A DNA stretch of 6,065 bases, from assembly GCA_002348585.1 (NCBI GenBank), contig DEBO01000091.1:1-6065 (forward strand), given 5' to 3'. Position numbers and translations under genes: made by a program. Position 1 is the stretch's first letter; each line of letters opens with the position of its first letter. This document shows positions 1 to 5,544 of this stretch, one piece after another. The notes under the pieces are model-generated. The model was not told where the DNA came from. It saw only the letters and a list, made by a program, of their open reading frames with translations, and did not search any database. This DNA is from Alphaproteobacteria bacterium UBA2954 (GTDB taxonomy: Bacteria > Pseudomonadota > Alphaproteobacteria > Puniceispirillales > Puniceispirillaceae).

Positions 1-163
1 CGCCTGCATGAATTTTGTCCAGTGCAGCGGCTTGTTTTACAGGCGGGACTGTGAACTGTGCCGTCATCCCAATAACCAAACTAATTAATGCTGACAGATA
101 GCTAAGATGGCATGGGATTGATCTCAACAGATCAGAAACAGTAAATGATAAAGGCAGGCGCAT
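1..163 (-). CDS. Partial hypothetical protein with N-terminal hydrophobic (signal or anchor) segment
   Basis: An open frame runs leftward from an ATG at 163-161 to the window edge, giving 54 residues with the C-terminus missing. The start region contains basic and polar residues (MRLPLSFTVS, then R14), followed at about residues 19-33 by a hydrophobic run (HLSYLSALISLVIG) and then MTAQFTVPPVKQAAALDKIH. This looks like an uncleaved anchor or a Sec signal peptide with possible cleavage near A35/Q36, so the product is probably periplasmic or membrane-attached. No strong Shine-Dalgarno precedes the ATG. A TTG at codon 13 (127-125) would give a more compact signal peptide, and an ATG at 67-65 would delete the hydrophobic segment. 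The gene is divergent from the dehydrogenase on the plus strand. I do not recognise the family. The soluble start could open an alpha-helical repeat protein such as a TPR protein, but that is a guess. Confidence 0.5.
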   Translation of the reverse strand, partial: MRLPLSFTVSDLLRSIPCHLSYLSALISLVIGMTAQFTVPPVKQAAALDKIHAG

Positions 164-206
164 AGGATAAAAGTACAATTTTCTGGGATAAGTCAAATGC
201 TGAATT

Positions 207-234
207 TTGCGACAAACTATATTTCTGTTAGATT
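207..234 (+). promoter_or_regulatory. Weak candidate promoter for the dehydrogenase gene
   Basis: TTGCGA (207-212), a 16-bp spacer and TAGATT (229-234) each match four of six bases of the sigma-70 -35 and -10 consensus. Transcription would start near 241 and give a leader of about 95 nt. No experimental signal supports this and other weak boxes exist in the same AT-rich region, so it is only a candidate. Confidence 0.2.
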
Positions 235-242
235 TGCACAGG

Positions 243-257
243 CGATGAATGTCATCG
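243..257. promoter_or_regulatory. 15-bp inverted repeat in the divergent intergenic region
   Basis: CGATGA-ATG-TCATCG is a perfect inverted repeat with 6-bp arms and a 3-bp centre. It lies between the divergent left-hand gene and the dehydrogenase, about 80 bp upstream of the latter's preferred start. It could be an operator or a small hairpin in the dehydrogenase leader. The T-run that follows (about 268-273) is ten bases away, which makes a classical intrinsic terminator unlikely. Confidence 0.3.
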
Positions 258-320
258 ACACTTTAGCTTTTTTATGGTCAAAAGAATACCGTAAATTCAC
301 ACATCAGATATGTCATCTTT

Positions 321-325
321 AGGAG
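321..325 (+). promoter_or_regulatory. Ribosome binding site deciding the dehydrogenase start
   Basis: AGGAG lies 11 nt before the ATG at 337. The in-frame ATG at 310 has no comparable purine-rich sequence before it, and it would place this Shine-Dalgarno inside the coding region. The shorter start is therefore preferred, although the spacing is slightly long. Confidence 0.6.
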
Positions 326-336
326 ATTTGGCAAAA

Positions 337-1317
337 ATGAAACCAAAGGTCATTTTAACTCGAAAACTTTCTGACAGTGTTGAAACGCGGATGCGTGAAT
401 TATTCGATGCTGAATTGAGTTCTGATGATCAGCCGTTGTCTGCCGAACAGCTGGTTGAGGTGATGCAGCGTGCTGATGTTCTGGTACCAACAGTCACGGA
501 TAAAATAGACGCTGGGATGCTGGAGCAGGCAGGTGCGAACCTGAAATTGATTGCTTCTTTTGGAACAGGTGTTGACCATATTGATTTGCATGCGGCAAAG
601 GCAAAAGGGGTAACGGTGACAAACACGCCGGGGGTTCTTACCGAAGATACAGCTGATGTGGCAATGGCGTTGATTCTGTCTGTGCCCCGTAGGATAATGG
701 AAGGGGATGTTCGTGCCCGTTCTGGTGAATGGACAGGCTGGTCGCCAACTGACATGCTGGGCCACCGTATAAACGGGAAACGTCTGGGGATCATCGGCAT
801 GGGCCAGATTGGTCAGGCAATTGCCCGCCGAGCACGTGGCTTTGGAATGTCAATTCACTACCACAACCGCAAAGCCGTCCATCCATCAATAGAAGCAGAT
901 CTAGAAGCGACATTTTGGGAAGATTTGGATGAAATGTTGCGGCGGATGGATATTGTATCTGTGAATTGCCCATCAACAGGAGCAACAGAAGGTCTGTTAT
1001 CCGCTGAACGTCTGGCACTGATGCCAAACCATGCTTATCTGGTGAATACAGCTAGAGGTGAGATCGTAGATGAGGCCGCCTTAGCTGAAATTTTGAAAAC
1101 TGGCGGTATTGCAGGGGCTGGTCTAGATGTTTATCAAAACGAACCGTACATTCCGGATACGCTGAAGGACCTGAAGAATGTCGTTCTACTGCCGCATATT
1201 GGTTCAGCAACCATTGAAGGCCGCCATGCTATGGGTGACAAGGTTATTATCAACATACAGGCCTTCCTAGATGGACACACACCACCTGACAGGGTTGTTG
1301 CGGCAATGGTATCCTGA
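337..1317 (+). CDS. D-isomer-specific 2-hydroxyacid dehydrogenase (glyoxylate/hydroxypyruvate reductase type, gyaR-like)
   Basis: A cytosolic NAD(P)H-dependent oxidoreductase that likely reduces glyoxylate and hydroxypyruvate to glycolate and D-glycerate. From the ATG at 337 it has 326 residues, typical for the family. The substrate-binding half starts at KPKVILTRKL. The Rossmann signature GMGQIG is at about residues 154-159. The catalytic set is complete: Arg240 in NTARGEIVDE, Glu269 in YQNEP and His287 in LLPHIGSAT. At the end of the second Rossmann strand the sequence is HNRK (Asn177, Arg178) rather than an acidic residue, which favours NADP(H) over NAD(H); this is inference from the family. 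An in-frame ATG at 310 would add nine residues but lacks a ribosome binding site. The gene stands alone and converges on the reverse operon. Exact substrate cannot be read from sequence; formate or phosphoglycerate dehydrogenase is less likely given length and motifs. Confidence 0.88.
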   Translation: MKPKVILTRKLSDSVETRMRELFDAELSSDDQPLSAEQLVEVMQRADVLVPTVTDKIDAGMLEQAGANLKLIASFGTGVDHIDLHAAKAKGVTVTNTPGVLTEDTADVAMALILSVPRRIMEGDVRARSGEWTGWSPTDMLGHRINGKRLGIIGMGQIGQAIARRARGFGMSIHYHNRKAVHPSIEADLEATFWEDLDEMLRRMDIVSVNCPSTGATEGLLSAERLALMPNHAYLVNTARGEIVDEAALAEILKTGGIAGAGLDVYQNEPYIPDTLKDLKNVVLLPHIGSATIEGRHAMGDKVIINIQAFLDGHTPPDRVVAAMVS

Positions 1318-1343
1318 CATGCTTTTAATAAAGTGATGCTATT
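1318..1343. other. Convergent gap between the dehydrogenase and the reverse operon
   Basis: Only 26 bp separate the two facing stop codons. The gap is AT-rich, but I find no GC-rich stem followed by a T-run on either strand. Termination must therefore be Rho-dependent or occur inside the opposing gene, so overlapping convergent transcripts are plausible. Confidence 0.5.
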
Positions 1344-2105
1344 TCAGCCTTTGCCGCATACAGGGCATGCCGGATCAGCTGATACACTGATTTCCGTGAA
1401 GCGGGCAGACAAACCATCATATAATAGTAATCTGCCTATTAGGGCGGTACCTGTTTGGGTAAGTAATTTTATTGCTTCTGCTGTCTGCAGTGCTCCCATA
1501 ATCAATGTTGTTGATCCAAGCACACCAGCAACAGAACAAGACGGCGCCTGATCATAATCAAGTTCTGTCTGCGGGAAGATGCAGTGTAAACATGGGCTTT
1601 CTTCTGCATCTGGCGCAAAGCAGGTGATCTGACCATCTGTTCTGACTGCGCCGGCAAAGATCAGCGGTGCCTTATGTTGATGACACTTTCTATTTACCAG
1701 ATAGCGTGTTTCGGCATTATCTGTGCAGTCAACGACTAGATCATGTGAGCTAACCAGTGTATCAGCATTTTTTTCATTAAACCTGCCTGTCTTTATGTGG
1801 ACCTGAATGTCAGGGTTCAACGATCTTGAAAATAGGGCCGCGCTCTCTGCTTTATTCATTGCCAGCCGATCCATAGAATGGATAATTTGCCGATTCAAAT
1901 TGGTCAGCTCAACTTCATCATCGTCAATTACTGTCAGATGCCCAACCCCTGCCCCGGCCAGTCCGGCAATCACAGGTGCGCCAAGACCTCCTGCGCCTAG
2001 GATAAGGACTTTGGCGTCTAACAGCTTCTTTTGTCCAACCTCACCAATTTCTGGCATTACAACCTGCCGGGCATAGCGCTCTACTTCTTGATCGGTCAGT
2101 ATCAT
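1344..2105 (-). CDS. HesA/MoeB/ThiF family E1-like adenylyltransferase (moeB-like)
   Basis: A 253-residue ATP-dependent enzyme of the ubiquitin-activating E1-like fold. Family members adenylate the C-terminal glycine of a small sulfur carrier such as MoaD or ThiS before thiocarboxylate formation. Visible motifs: nucleotide-binding GAGGLG (37-42), [13 protein letters not shown] (61-73) with the Arg and Asn that contact ATP, Lys85, and DCTDN (126-130). Two zinc-binding pairs are intact: C172xxC175 and C247xxC250. Cys190 in [10 protein letters not shown] matches the conserved cysteine of ThiF and MoeB. Length fits MoeB/ThiF without the C-terminal rhodanese domain of MOCS3-type proteins. The ATG overlaps the dut stop as ATGA and is preceded by GGGAG at 2111-2115, five nucleotides upstream. 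It is the last gene of the operon. No carrier protein or sulfurtransferase is in the window, so molybdopterin, thiamine or another pathway cannot be separated here. Confidence 0.9.
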   Translation of the reverse strand: MILTDQEVERYARQVVMPEIGEVGQKKLLDAKVLILGAGGLGAPVIAGLAGAGVGHLTVIDDDEVELTNLNRQIIHSMDRLAMNKAESAALFSRSLNPDIQVHIKTGRFNEKNADTLVSSHDLVVDCTDNAETRYLVNRKCHQHKAPLIFAGAVRTDGQITCFAPDAEESPCLHCIFPQTELDYDQAPSCSVAGVLGSTTLIMGALQTAEAIKLLTQTGTALIGRLLLYDGLSARFTEISVSADPACPVCGKG

Positions 2106-2584
2106 GATGGCTCCCAGGAATCCTGTTTTTTGGCACCTTCATAGAGGCCGGTTGACCCAAATCCTCCATCACCACGCGATGTGTCATCCAGTCTGTTTGT
2201 CAGCTGGAAAGTTGCTTTCAGAACTGGGCTGAAAATCATCTGGGCAATCCGCATCCCGTGGTCAATTGTAACCGGTTCTGCCCCTAAATTAATCAGCAGT
2301 ACTTTTATTTCACCGCGATAATCAGAATCAATTGTGCCAGGTGCATTGGCAACAGTCAGTCCTGTTTTCAGGGCTAGGCCGGAACGGGGCCTTATCTGTG
2401 CCTCCACCCCTTCTGGCATGGCGATAAACAAGCCTGTTGGCACCGCTGCCCGATGCTGTGGGGGCAGTTCTATGAACCCTTCAGTTAAAGCAGCCTGCAG
2501 ATCAACGCCTGCAGATAGTTCTGTCTGATAGGAAGGCAGAGGTAGGTCAGCTGCCGCTTCACTTTGTTTCAGTTGAATGATCAT
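2102..2584 (-). CDS. dut: Deoxyuridine 5'-triphosphate nucleotidohydrolase (dUTPase)
   Basis: Hydrolyses dUTP to dUMP and pyrophosphate, keeping uracil out of DNA and supplying dUMP for thymidylate synthesis. All five motifs of the homotrimeric dUTPase family are present in its 160 residues: I, AGVDLQAA (25-32); II, PRSGL (66-70); [14 protein letters not shown] (83-93) with catalytic Asp86; [11 protein letters not shown] (110-118); and [11 protein letters not shown] (137-146) with the base-stacking Phe142. About 14 residues follow motif V, slightly more than in E. coli Dut. Codons of that tail (WEPS) also supply the GGGAG ribosome binding site of the next gene. The ATG at 2584 lies inside the coaBC 3' end (26-nt overlap) and has AAAGG just upstream, so translation is probably coupled. 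The neighbouring coaBC-dut pair is widely conserved, including in E. coli (dfp-dut). Confidence 0.97.
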   Translation of the reverse strand: MIIQLKQSEAAADLPLPSYQTELSAGVDLQAALTEGFIELPPQHRAAVPTGLFIAMPEGVEAQIRPRSGLALKTGLTVANAPGTIDSDYRGEIKVLLINLGAEPVTIDHGMRIAQMIFSPVLKATFQLTNRLDDTSRGDGGFGSTGLYEGAKKQDSWEPS

Positions 2585-3998
2585 GTGCCTTTATCCACTG
2601 GTCAATTTCTACAATCAGCCGTTCTGCAAGTGCCTGTTTTGACTGGTATGGCCAGTCAATAATATCCACCCCTTTGAGCAGGCTTGCCTTGTTCTGGTCA
2701 GAACCAAAGACTGATGATGGTTCATCAGAAATATGATTGGCAATGATCCAGTCACATTTCTTTTTTGCCAGCTTCTCTTTCGCATGGCCAATCAGATGTT
2801 CTGTTTCCGCAGCAAAACCAATAACCAGTGGAGGTCTGCTGGCAGCTTGGCTCAGGCTGGCCAGAATATCAGGATTTTTGGCAAGCTCAATCTGTGGCTG
2901 AACATGGCTCTGTTTTTTTCGTTTTTGTGTCGCAGCGTTTACAACAAACCAGTCTGCCACAGCTGCGGCGCAGATGGCGATATCGGCAGGCAGAGAGTTT
3001 AGGCAAGCCTGATGCATCTCCTTGGCTGTATTTACCTTAACCAATGTCACATTGGCAGGACAGGGCAAGCTGACAGGACCGCTGACCAATGTAACGCGCG
3101 CGCCATGCGCTGCACAGGCAGCTGCAAGTGCATGGCCCTGCTTTCCGGAAGATCTGTTGGAAATATAGCGCACTGGATCAATTGGCTCATGTGTTGGGCC
3201 AGATGTGATCAGCACATGCCGCCCGGCAAGACAGTTTCTTTCGCCATTTAGAAACTGAGCGGCCACATCGGCAATGTCAACTGGTTCAGCCAGACGACCG
3301 ATCCCTATCTCGCCGCAGGCCGTATCGCCGCTGACGGGGGCAATAATCTGCACACCGCGCTGTTTTAGGCAGGTCAGATTATCCTGTGTTGCGGGATGTC
3401 GCCACATATTTGGGTTCATGGCTGGGGCCATCATGACAGGCGCATCTGTTGCTAGACACAATGTTGAGGCAAGGCAGTCTGCGAGACCATGGCTGAGCTT
3501 GGCAATGAAATTAGCTGTCGCTGGCGCGACCAGCACTAAATCCGTATCACGGGCTAAGCGGATATGGCCCATTTCGGCCTCATCTGTTAGCGAAAACAGC
3601 TCTGTGTAGACTTTATCTCCAGTTAATGCTGAGAGGCTGAGTGGTGTGATAAAATTCTGAGCTGATGCAGTCATCACACCTCTCACATAAAATCCCCTGT
3701 CCATTAAGCGGCGGGCCAGGTCAAGCCCTTTATAAGCGGCAATACCTCCGGTGATAACCAACAACACCCGTCTCTTTGTTTGGGTGATGAGGGGGTGGAG
3801 CTTTAATTTTTCGGGCTCAAATGACCAGCCCTTCTCATGCAGGGCTGTGCTGATGATGGCCACCTTGTCGCGCGGCAACTCGGCACGCCGCAGATAATTG
3901 GATAAAGCGCTTGGTCCAACACCCAGCAAGGATTGTACAGCATCACGGCCGCCAAGCTTTTGGATAATCTGTGCGAATATATCTGCAAAATCAGACAT
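2559..3998 (-). CDS. coaBC: CoaBC with an N-terminal Cro/XRE-like helix-turn-helix domain
   Basis: Bifunctional coenzyme A biosynthesis enzyme. CoaB joins 4'-phosphopantothenate to cysteine using CTP, and the FMN-dependent CoaC part decarboxylates the product to 4'-phosphopantetheine. The ATG at 3998 gives 479 residues, about 75 more than E. coli CoaBC (about 406). Residues 5-57 resemble a Cro/XRE-like DNA-binding domain: helix [13 protein letters not shown], helix RDAVQSLLG, a turn, recognition-type helix [11 protein letters not shown], then [15 protein letters not shown]. CoaC begins near residue 76 ([15 protein letters not shown]) and has His145 (MGHIRL), Asn195 (PAMNPNMW) and Cys228 ([10 protein letters not shown]). 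CoaB follows from about 258, with [23 protein letters not shown] (265-288, Asn281), AAVADW (345-350), the Lys-rich KRKK and KNPDI. No key residue appears lost, so both activities should be intact. A GTG at 4019 would add seven residues, but AGAGG precedes the ATG. Two palindromes lie immediately upstream. Confidence 0.95.
   Translation of the reverse strand: MSDFADIFAQIIQKLGGRDAVQSLLGVGPSALSNYLRRAELPRDKVAIISTALHEKGWSFEPEKLKLHPLITQTKRRVLLVITGGIAAYKGLDLARRLMDRGFYVRGVMTASAQNFITPLSLSALTGDKVYTELFSLTDEAEMGHIRLARDTDLVLVAPATANFIAKLSHGLADCLASTLCLATDAPVMMAPAMNPNMWRHPATQDNLTCLKQRGVQIIAPVSGDTACGEIGIGRLAEPVDIADVAAQFLNGERNCLAGRHVLITSGPTHEPIDPVRYISNRSSGKQGHALAAACAAHGARVTLVSGPVSLPCPANVTLVKVNTAKEMHQACLNSLPADIAICAAAVADWFVVNAATQKRKKQSHVQPQIELAKNPDILASLSQAASRPPLVIGFAAETEHLIGHAKEKLAKKKCDWIIANHISDEPSSVFGSDQNKASLLKGVDIIDWPYQSKQALAERLIVEIDQWIKAHDHSTETK
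3774..3998 (-). other. Region encoding the extra helix-turn-helix domain and linker of CoaBC
   Basis: These 75 codons precede the point where similarity to ordinary CoaBC starts ([15 protein letters not shown]). The pattern [27 protein letters not shown] has the expected Cro/XRE spacing: a small residue in the first helix, Gly in the turn, then a Ser/Asn/Tyr-rich exposed second helix. Residues 58-75 form a probable linker. The reading frame continues without interruption into CoaC, so this is a true fusion rather than a separate overlapping gene, unless an internal start is used. No good internal ATG lies at the domain junction. Confidence 0.75.
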
Positions 3999-4003
3999 AG
4001 TGG

Positions 4004-4008
4004 CCTCT
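4004..4008 (-). promoter_or_regulatory. Ribosome binding site of coaBC
   Basis: Read on the minus strand this is AGAGG, five nucleotides before the ATG at 3998. It supports that ATG over the in-frame GTG at 4019, which lies within the perfect palindrome and has no Shine-Dalgarno before it. Confidence 0.65.
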
Positions 4009-4014
4009 AAAAAA

Positions 4015-4030
4015 TTCACAATATTGTGAA
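4015..4030. promoter_or_regulatory. Perfect 16-bp palindrome upstream of coaBC (candidate operator O1)
   Basis: TTCACAATATTGTGAA is identical to its reverse complement over all 16 bases. It ends 17 bp before the coaBC ATG, next to its ribosome binding site. With no loop it would make a poor RNA hairpin, so a binding site for a dimeric helix-turn-helix protein is the more natural reading. The obvious candidate is the domain encoded by coaBC itself, which is inference. Confidence 0.7.
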
Positions 4031-4049
4031 CAATTCACAATATTGTTCT
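4028..4049. promoter_or_regulatory. Second, imperfect operator-like copy upstream of coaBC (O2)
   Basis: Positions 4034-4049 match 13 of the 16 bases of the perfect palindrome (TTCACAATATTGT, then TCT instead of GAA). The two copies share an exact 15-bp direct repeat, AATTCACAATATTGT, at 4013-4027 and 4032-4046, offset by 19 bp or just under two helical turns. An overlapping inverted repeat, GAACAAT-N7-ATTGTTC (4028-4034 and 4042-4048), spans the same copy. The end of this element overlaps the ubiB stop codon (4048-4050). Confidence 0.6.
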
Positions 4050-4070
4050 ACAGTAGACCAGATTGACCAA
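4042..4070 (-). promoter_or_regulatory. Weak candidate internal promoter for coaBC-dut-E1
   Basis: On the minus strand TTGGTC (4070-4065), a 17-bp spacer and AACAAT (4047-4042) form a poor but correctly spaced sigma-70-like pair. The -10 would lie inside the second operator copy, and transcription would start near 4035, so both palindromes would cover the core promoter and early transcript. Box quality is low; the argument rests mainly on the location of the palindromes. Confidence 0.25.
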
Positions 4071-5544
4071 ATAATACAAGGCCTAGCAGGCCAGTAATTA
4101 TGAGCCACGGCAGTTTTGATGGAGGCGGCGGGGCAGGATCAACCTGATCCAGCCTGTCGAGCAGTTTTGGCAACGCTTGATACAGACGTAAGAGGTCCTG
4201 GCCAACCTGTCTGGCTTGCGTTCTAAAGGTCACTTCAGATAACATCCAGTTTTCCGCCAGTGGGCGAGCCAAACCCCACATATTTGCCTTTGGGTTAAGC
4301 GTGCGGGCCACCCCTTCTGCCATCATCATTGTCTTTTGCAGAAGGTTGAATTGTGGCTGAACGGATATATCAAAATGTGAAGAGATTTTCAAAATTTGAC
4401 CCAAAACAATGCCCAATGAAATATCCCCAAGTGCTTTGCCAAGTACAGGCTCAACAACACTCCGCAGGCTCTGTGCAAATAGAGGTAGAGGCACATTTTC
4501 AGAAAGCATGCCGGCATCATAATGAAGATGGGCAACATAGTCATAGTCGCGTTCCAATATTGCCATCAATAATCGAGCTAGAAACAGCCTGTCTGAAAAG
4601 TTAAGTTGACCCATAATGCCAAAATCAATAGGCACAAGGGTACCGTCAGCAGTTATAAATATATTCCCCGGATGCATGTCAGCATGAAAATAACCATCTC
4701 TGAAGACCTGATTAAAAAAGCTAGTCGCGGCTATTTTTGTAATCTCCTCAATATCATGTCCAGCTGCTTCCAGCGCATCAACATCATCAATGCGCACTCC
4801 ATCAATCCATTCTGTTACCAGAACAGAACTGCTGGTGCGCTCCAAATCAATGAATGGGATCCTAATCCCGCTGTCTGCTTCTAAATTCTCTGATAATTTA
4901 CCGCCGGCTGCTGCTTCCATCCGCAAATCGAGTTCAATTTCTGAAATTGACTCAAATTGATCAACAGCGGTGACAAGACGAAGTCGCCGTAAGGCAGGGG
5001 CTAAGGTTTCAACTAGCCGCGCCATAGTCTTAAAAAAACGGATATCCCTGCGCATCCGTTTGTGGATATCAGGCCGCAAAATCTTGACAGCAACCAGACG
5101 GCCATCAGGAAGCTGTGCCTTATGAACCTGGGCGATGGAAGCAGCTGCGACCGGCATGTCATCAAAGCTGCTGAAAAGCTTCTCAACTGATTCACCAGCA
5201 CTGTCCTGTATGATCTGGCGAGCTAATCTACCACTGAAAGCAGGCAGCTTATCTTGAAGCTGCACTAGCCCGCCGGCCAGCTCAGGGCCAATCAGATCAG
5301 CTCTTGTAGCGAGGGCCTGGCCAAATTTAATAAAACCTGGTCCAAGGGCCTGCAGGGCTTCACAAAGCGCCTGACCTGCATCTGTGCGGGCACTGCGTGA
5401 GACAATCAAAAAATTGATCAATCTAAACAGACTGGCTAGCCATGAAGGCCACAAATCGAGTTTGGATAAATGGCCTAGAACACCGGCCCTACCCAGAATA
5501 AAGCCCATCCGCGGGAGCCGCCAAATAACTAGAATTAAGGCCAT
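4048..5544 (-). CDS. ubiB: UbiB family protein (ABC1/ADCK atypical kinase-like, ubiquinone biosynthesis)
   Basis: An accessory factor of aerobic ubiquinone biosynthesis. The family has a protein-kinase-like fold with ATPase activity and acts at the membrane with the Ubi enzymes. The 498-residue protein shows the family signatures in order: KFGQ (73-76, the KxGQ motif), Ala-rich nucleotide loop AAASIAQVH (133-141), Lys154 in VAVKILRP, ELD (204-206, ExD motif), HADMHPGN (287-294) and DFG (307-309). A hydrophobic stretch near the C-terminus (about 476-498, LPWLIITGLLGLVLFG) is a probable membrane anchor. Length is a little below E. coli UbiB (546). The ATG at 5544 shares one base with the ubiE stop (TGATG), so translation is probably coupled; only a weak purine-rich GGAAA lies upstream. 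The UbiE-UbiB pairing supports the ubiquinone role. It is not a canonical protein kinase. Confidence 0.96.
   Translation of the reverse strand: MALILVIWRLPRMGFILGRAGVLGHLSKLDLWPSWLASLFRLINFLIVSRSARTDAGQALCEALQALGPGFIKFGQALATRADLIGPELAGGLVQLQDKLPAFSGRLARQIIQDSAGESVEKLFSSFDDMPVAAASIAQVHKAQLPDGRLVAVKILRPDIHKRMRRDIRFFKTMARLVETLAPALRRLRLVTAVDQFESISEIELDLRMEAAAGGKLSENLEADSGIRIPFIDLERTSSSVLVTEWIDGVRIDDVDALEAAGHDIEEITKIAATSFFNQVFRDGYFHADMHPGNIFITADGTLVPIDFGIMGQLNFSDRLFLARLLMAILERDYDYVAHLHYDAGMLSENVPLPLFAQSLRSVVEPVLGKALGDISLGIVLGQILKISSHFDISVQPQFNLLQKTMMMAEGVARTLNPKANMWGLARPLAENWMLSEVTFRTQARQVGQDLLRLYQALPKLLDRLDQVDPAPPPPSKLPWLIITGLLGLVLFGQSGLL

Noticed and set aside
243..273. Intrinsic terminator (inverted repeat plus T-run) upstream of the dehydrogenase
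   Set aside because: The stem is only 6 bp and not GC-rich, and the T-run starts about ten bases after the stem. It is better described as an inverted repeat of unknown role.
400..800. Minus-strand open frames opposite the dehydrogenase
   Set aside because: They overlap the conserved substrate- and cofactor-binding coding sequence and show no protein-family features.
1318..1343. Bidirectional terminator in the convergent gap
   Set aside because: I looked for a stem with flanking A and T runs and found no inverted repeat long enough to support one.
1807..2076. Plus-strand open frame of 89 codons
   Set aside because: It is antisense to the nucleotide-binding region of the E1-like enzyme. The composition, rich in Ser, Pro and Ala, reflects the opposite strand's glycine- and alanine-rich codons.
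4015..4049. Alphaproteobacterial LexA box or NrdR box at the coaBC palindromes
   Set aside because: The alphaproteobacterial LexA site needs GTTC-N7-GTTC (or GAAC-N7-GAAC), which is not present at the right spacing. NrdR boxes have a longer AT-rich centre and a different spacing between copies. The palindrome core CACAATATTGTG fits neither.
4606..4884. Plus-strand open frame of 92 codons
   Set aside because: It lies antisense within the conserved ubiB kinase-like core (HADMHPGN and DFG region), with no ribosome binding site or recognisable protein features. It is a shadow of ubiB.
4934..4950. Perfect inverted repeat TCAATTTC-T-GAAATTGA inside ubiB
   Set aside because: It lies in the conserved coding stretch for SISEIELD and is explained by the repeated Ile/Glu/Ser codons. 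There is no gene boundary nearby, so a regulatory role is unlikely.
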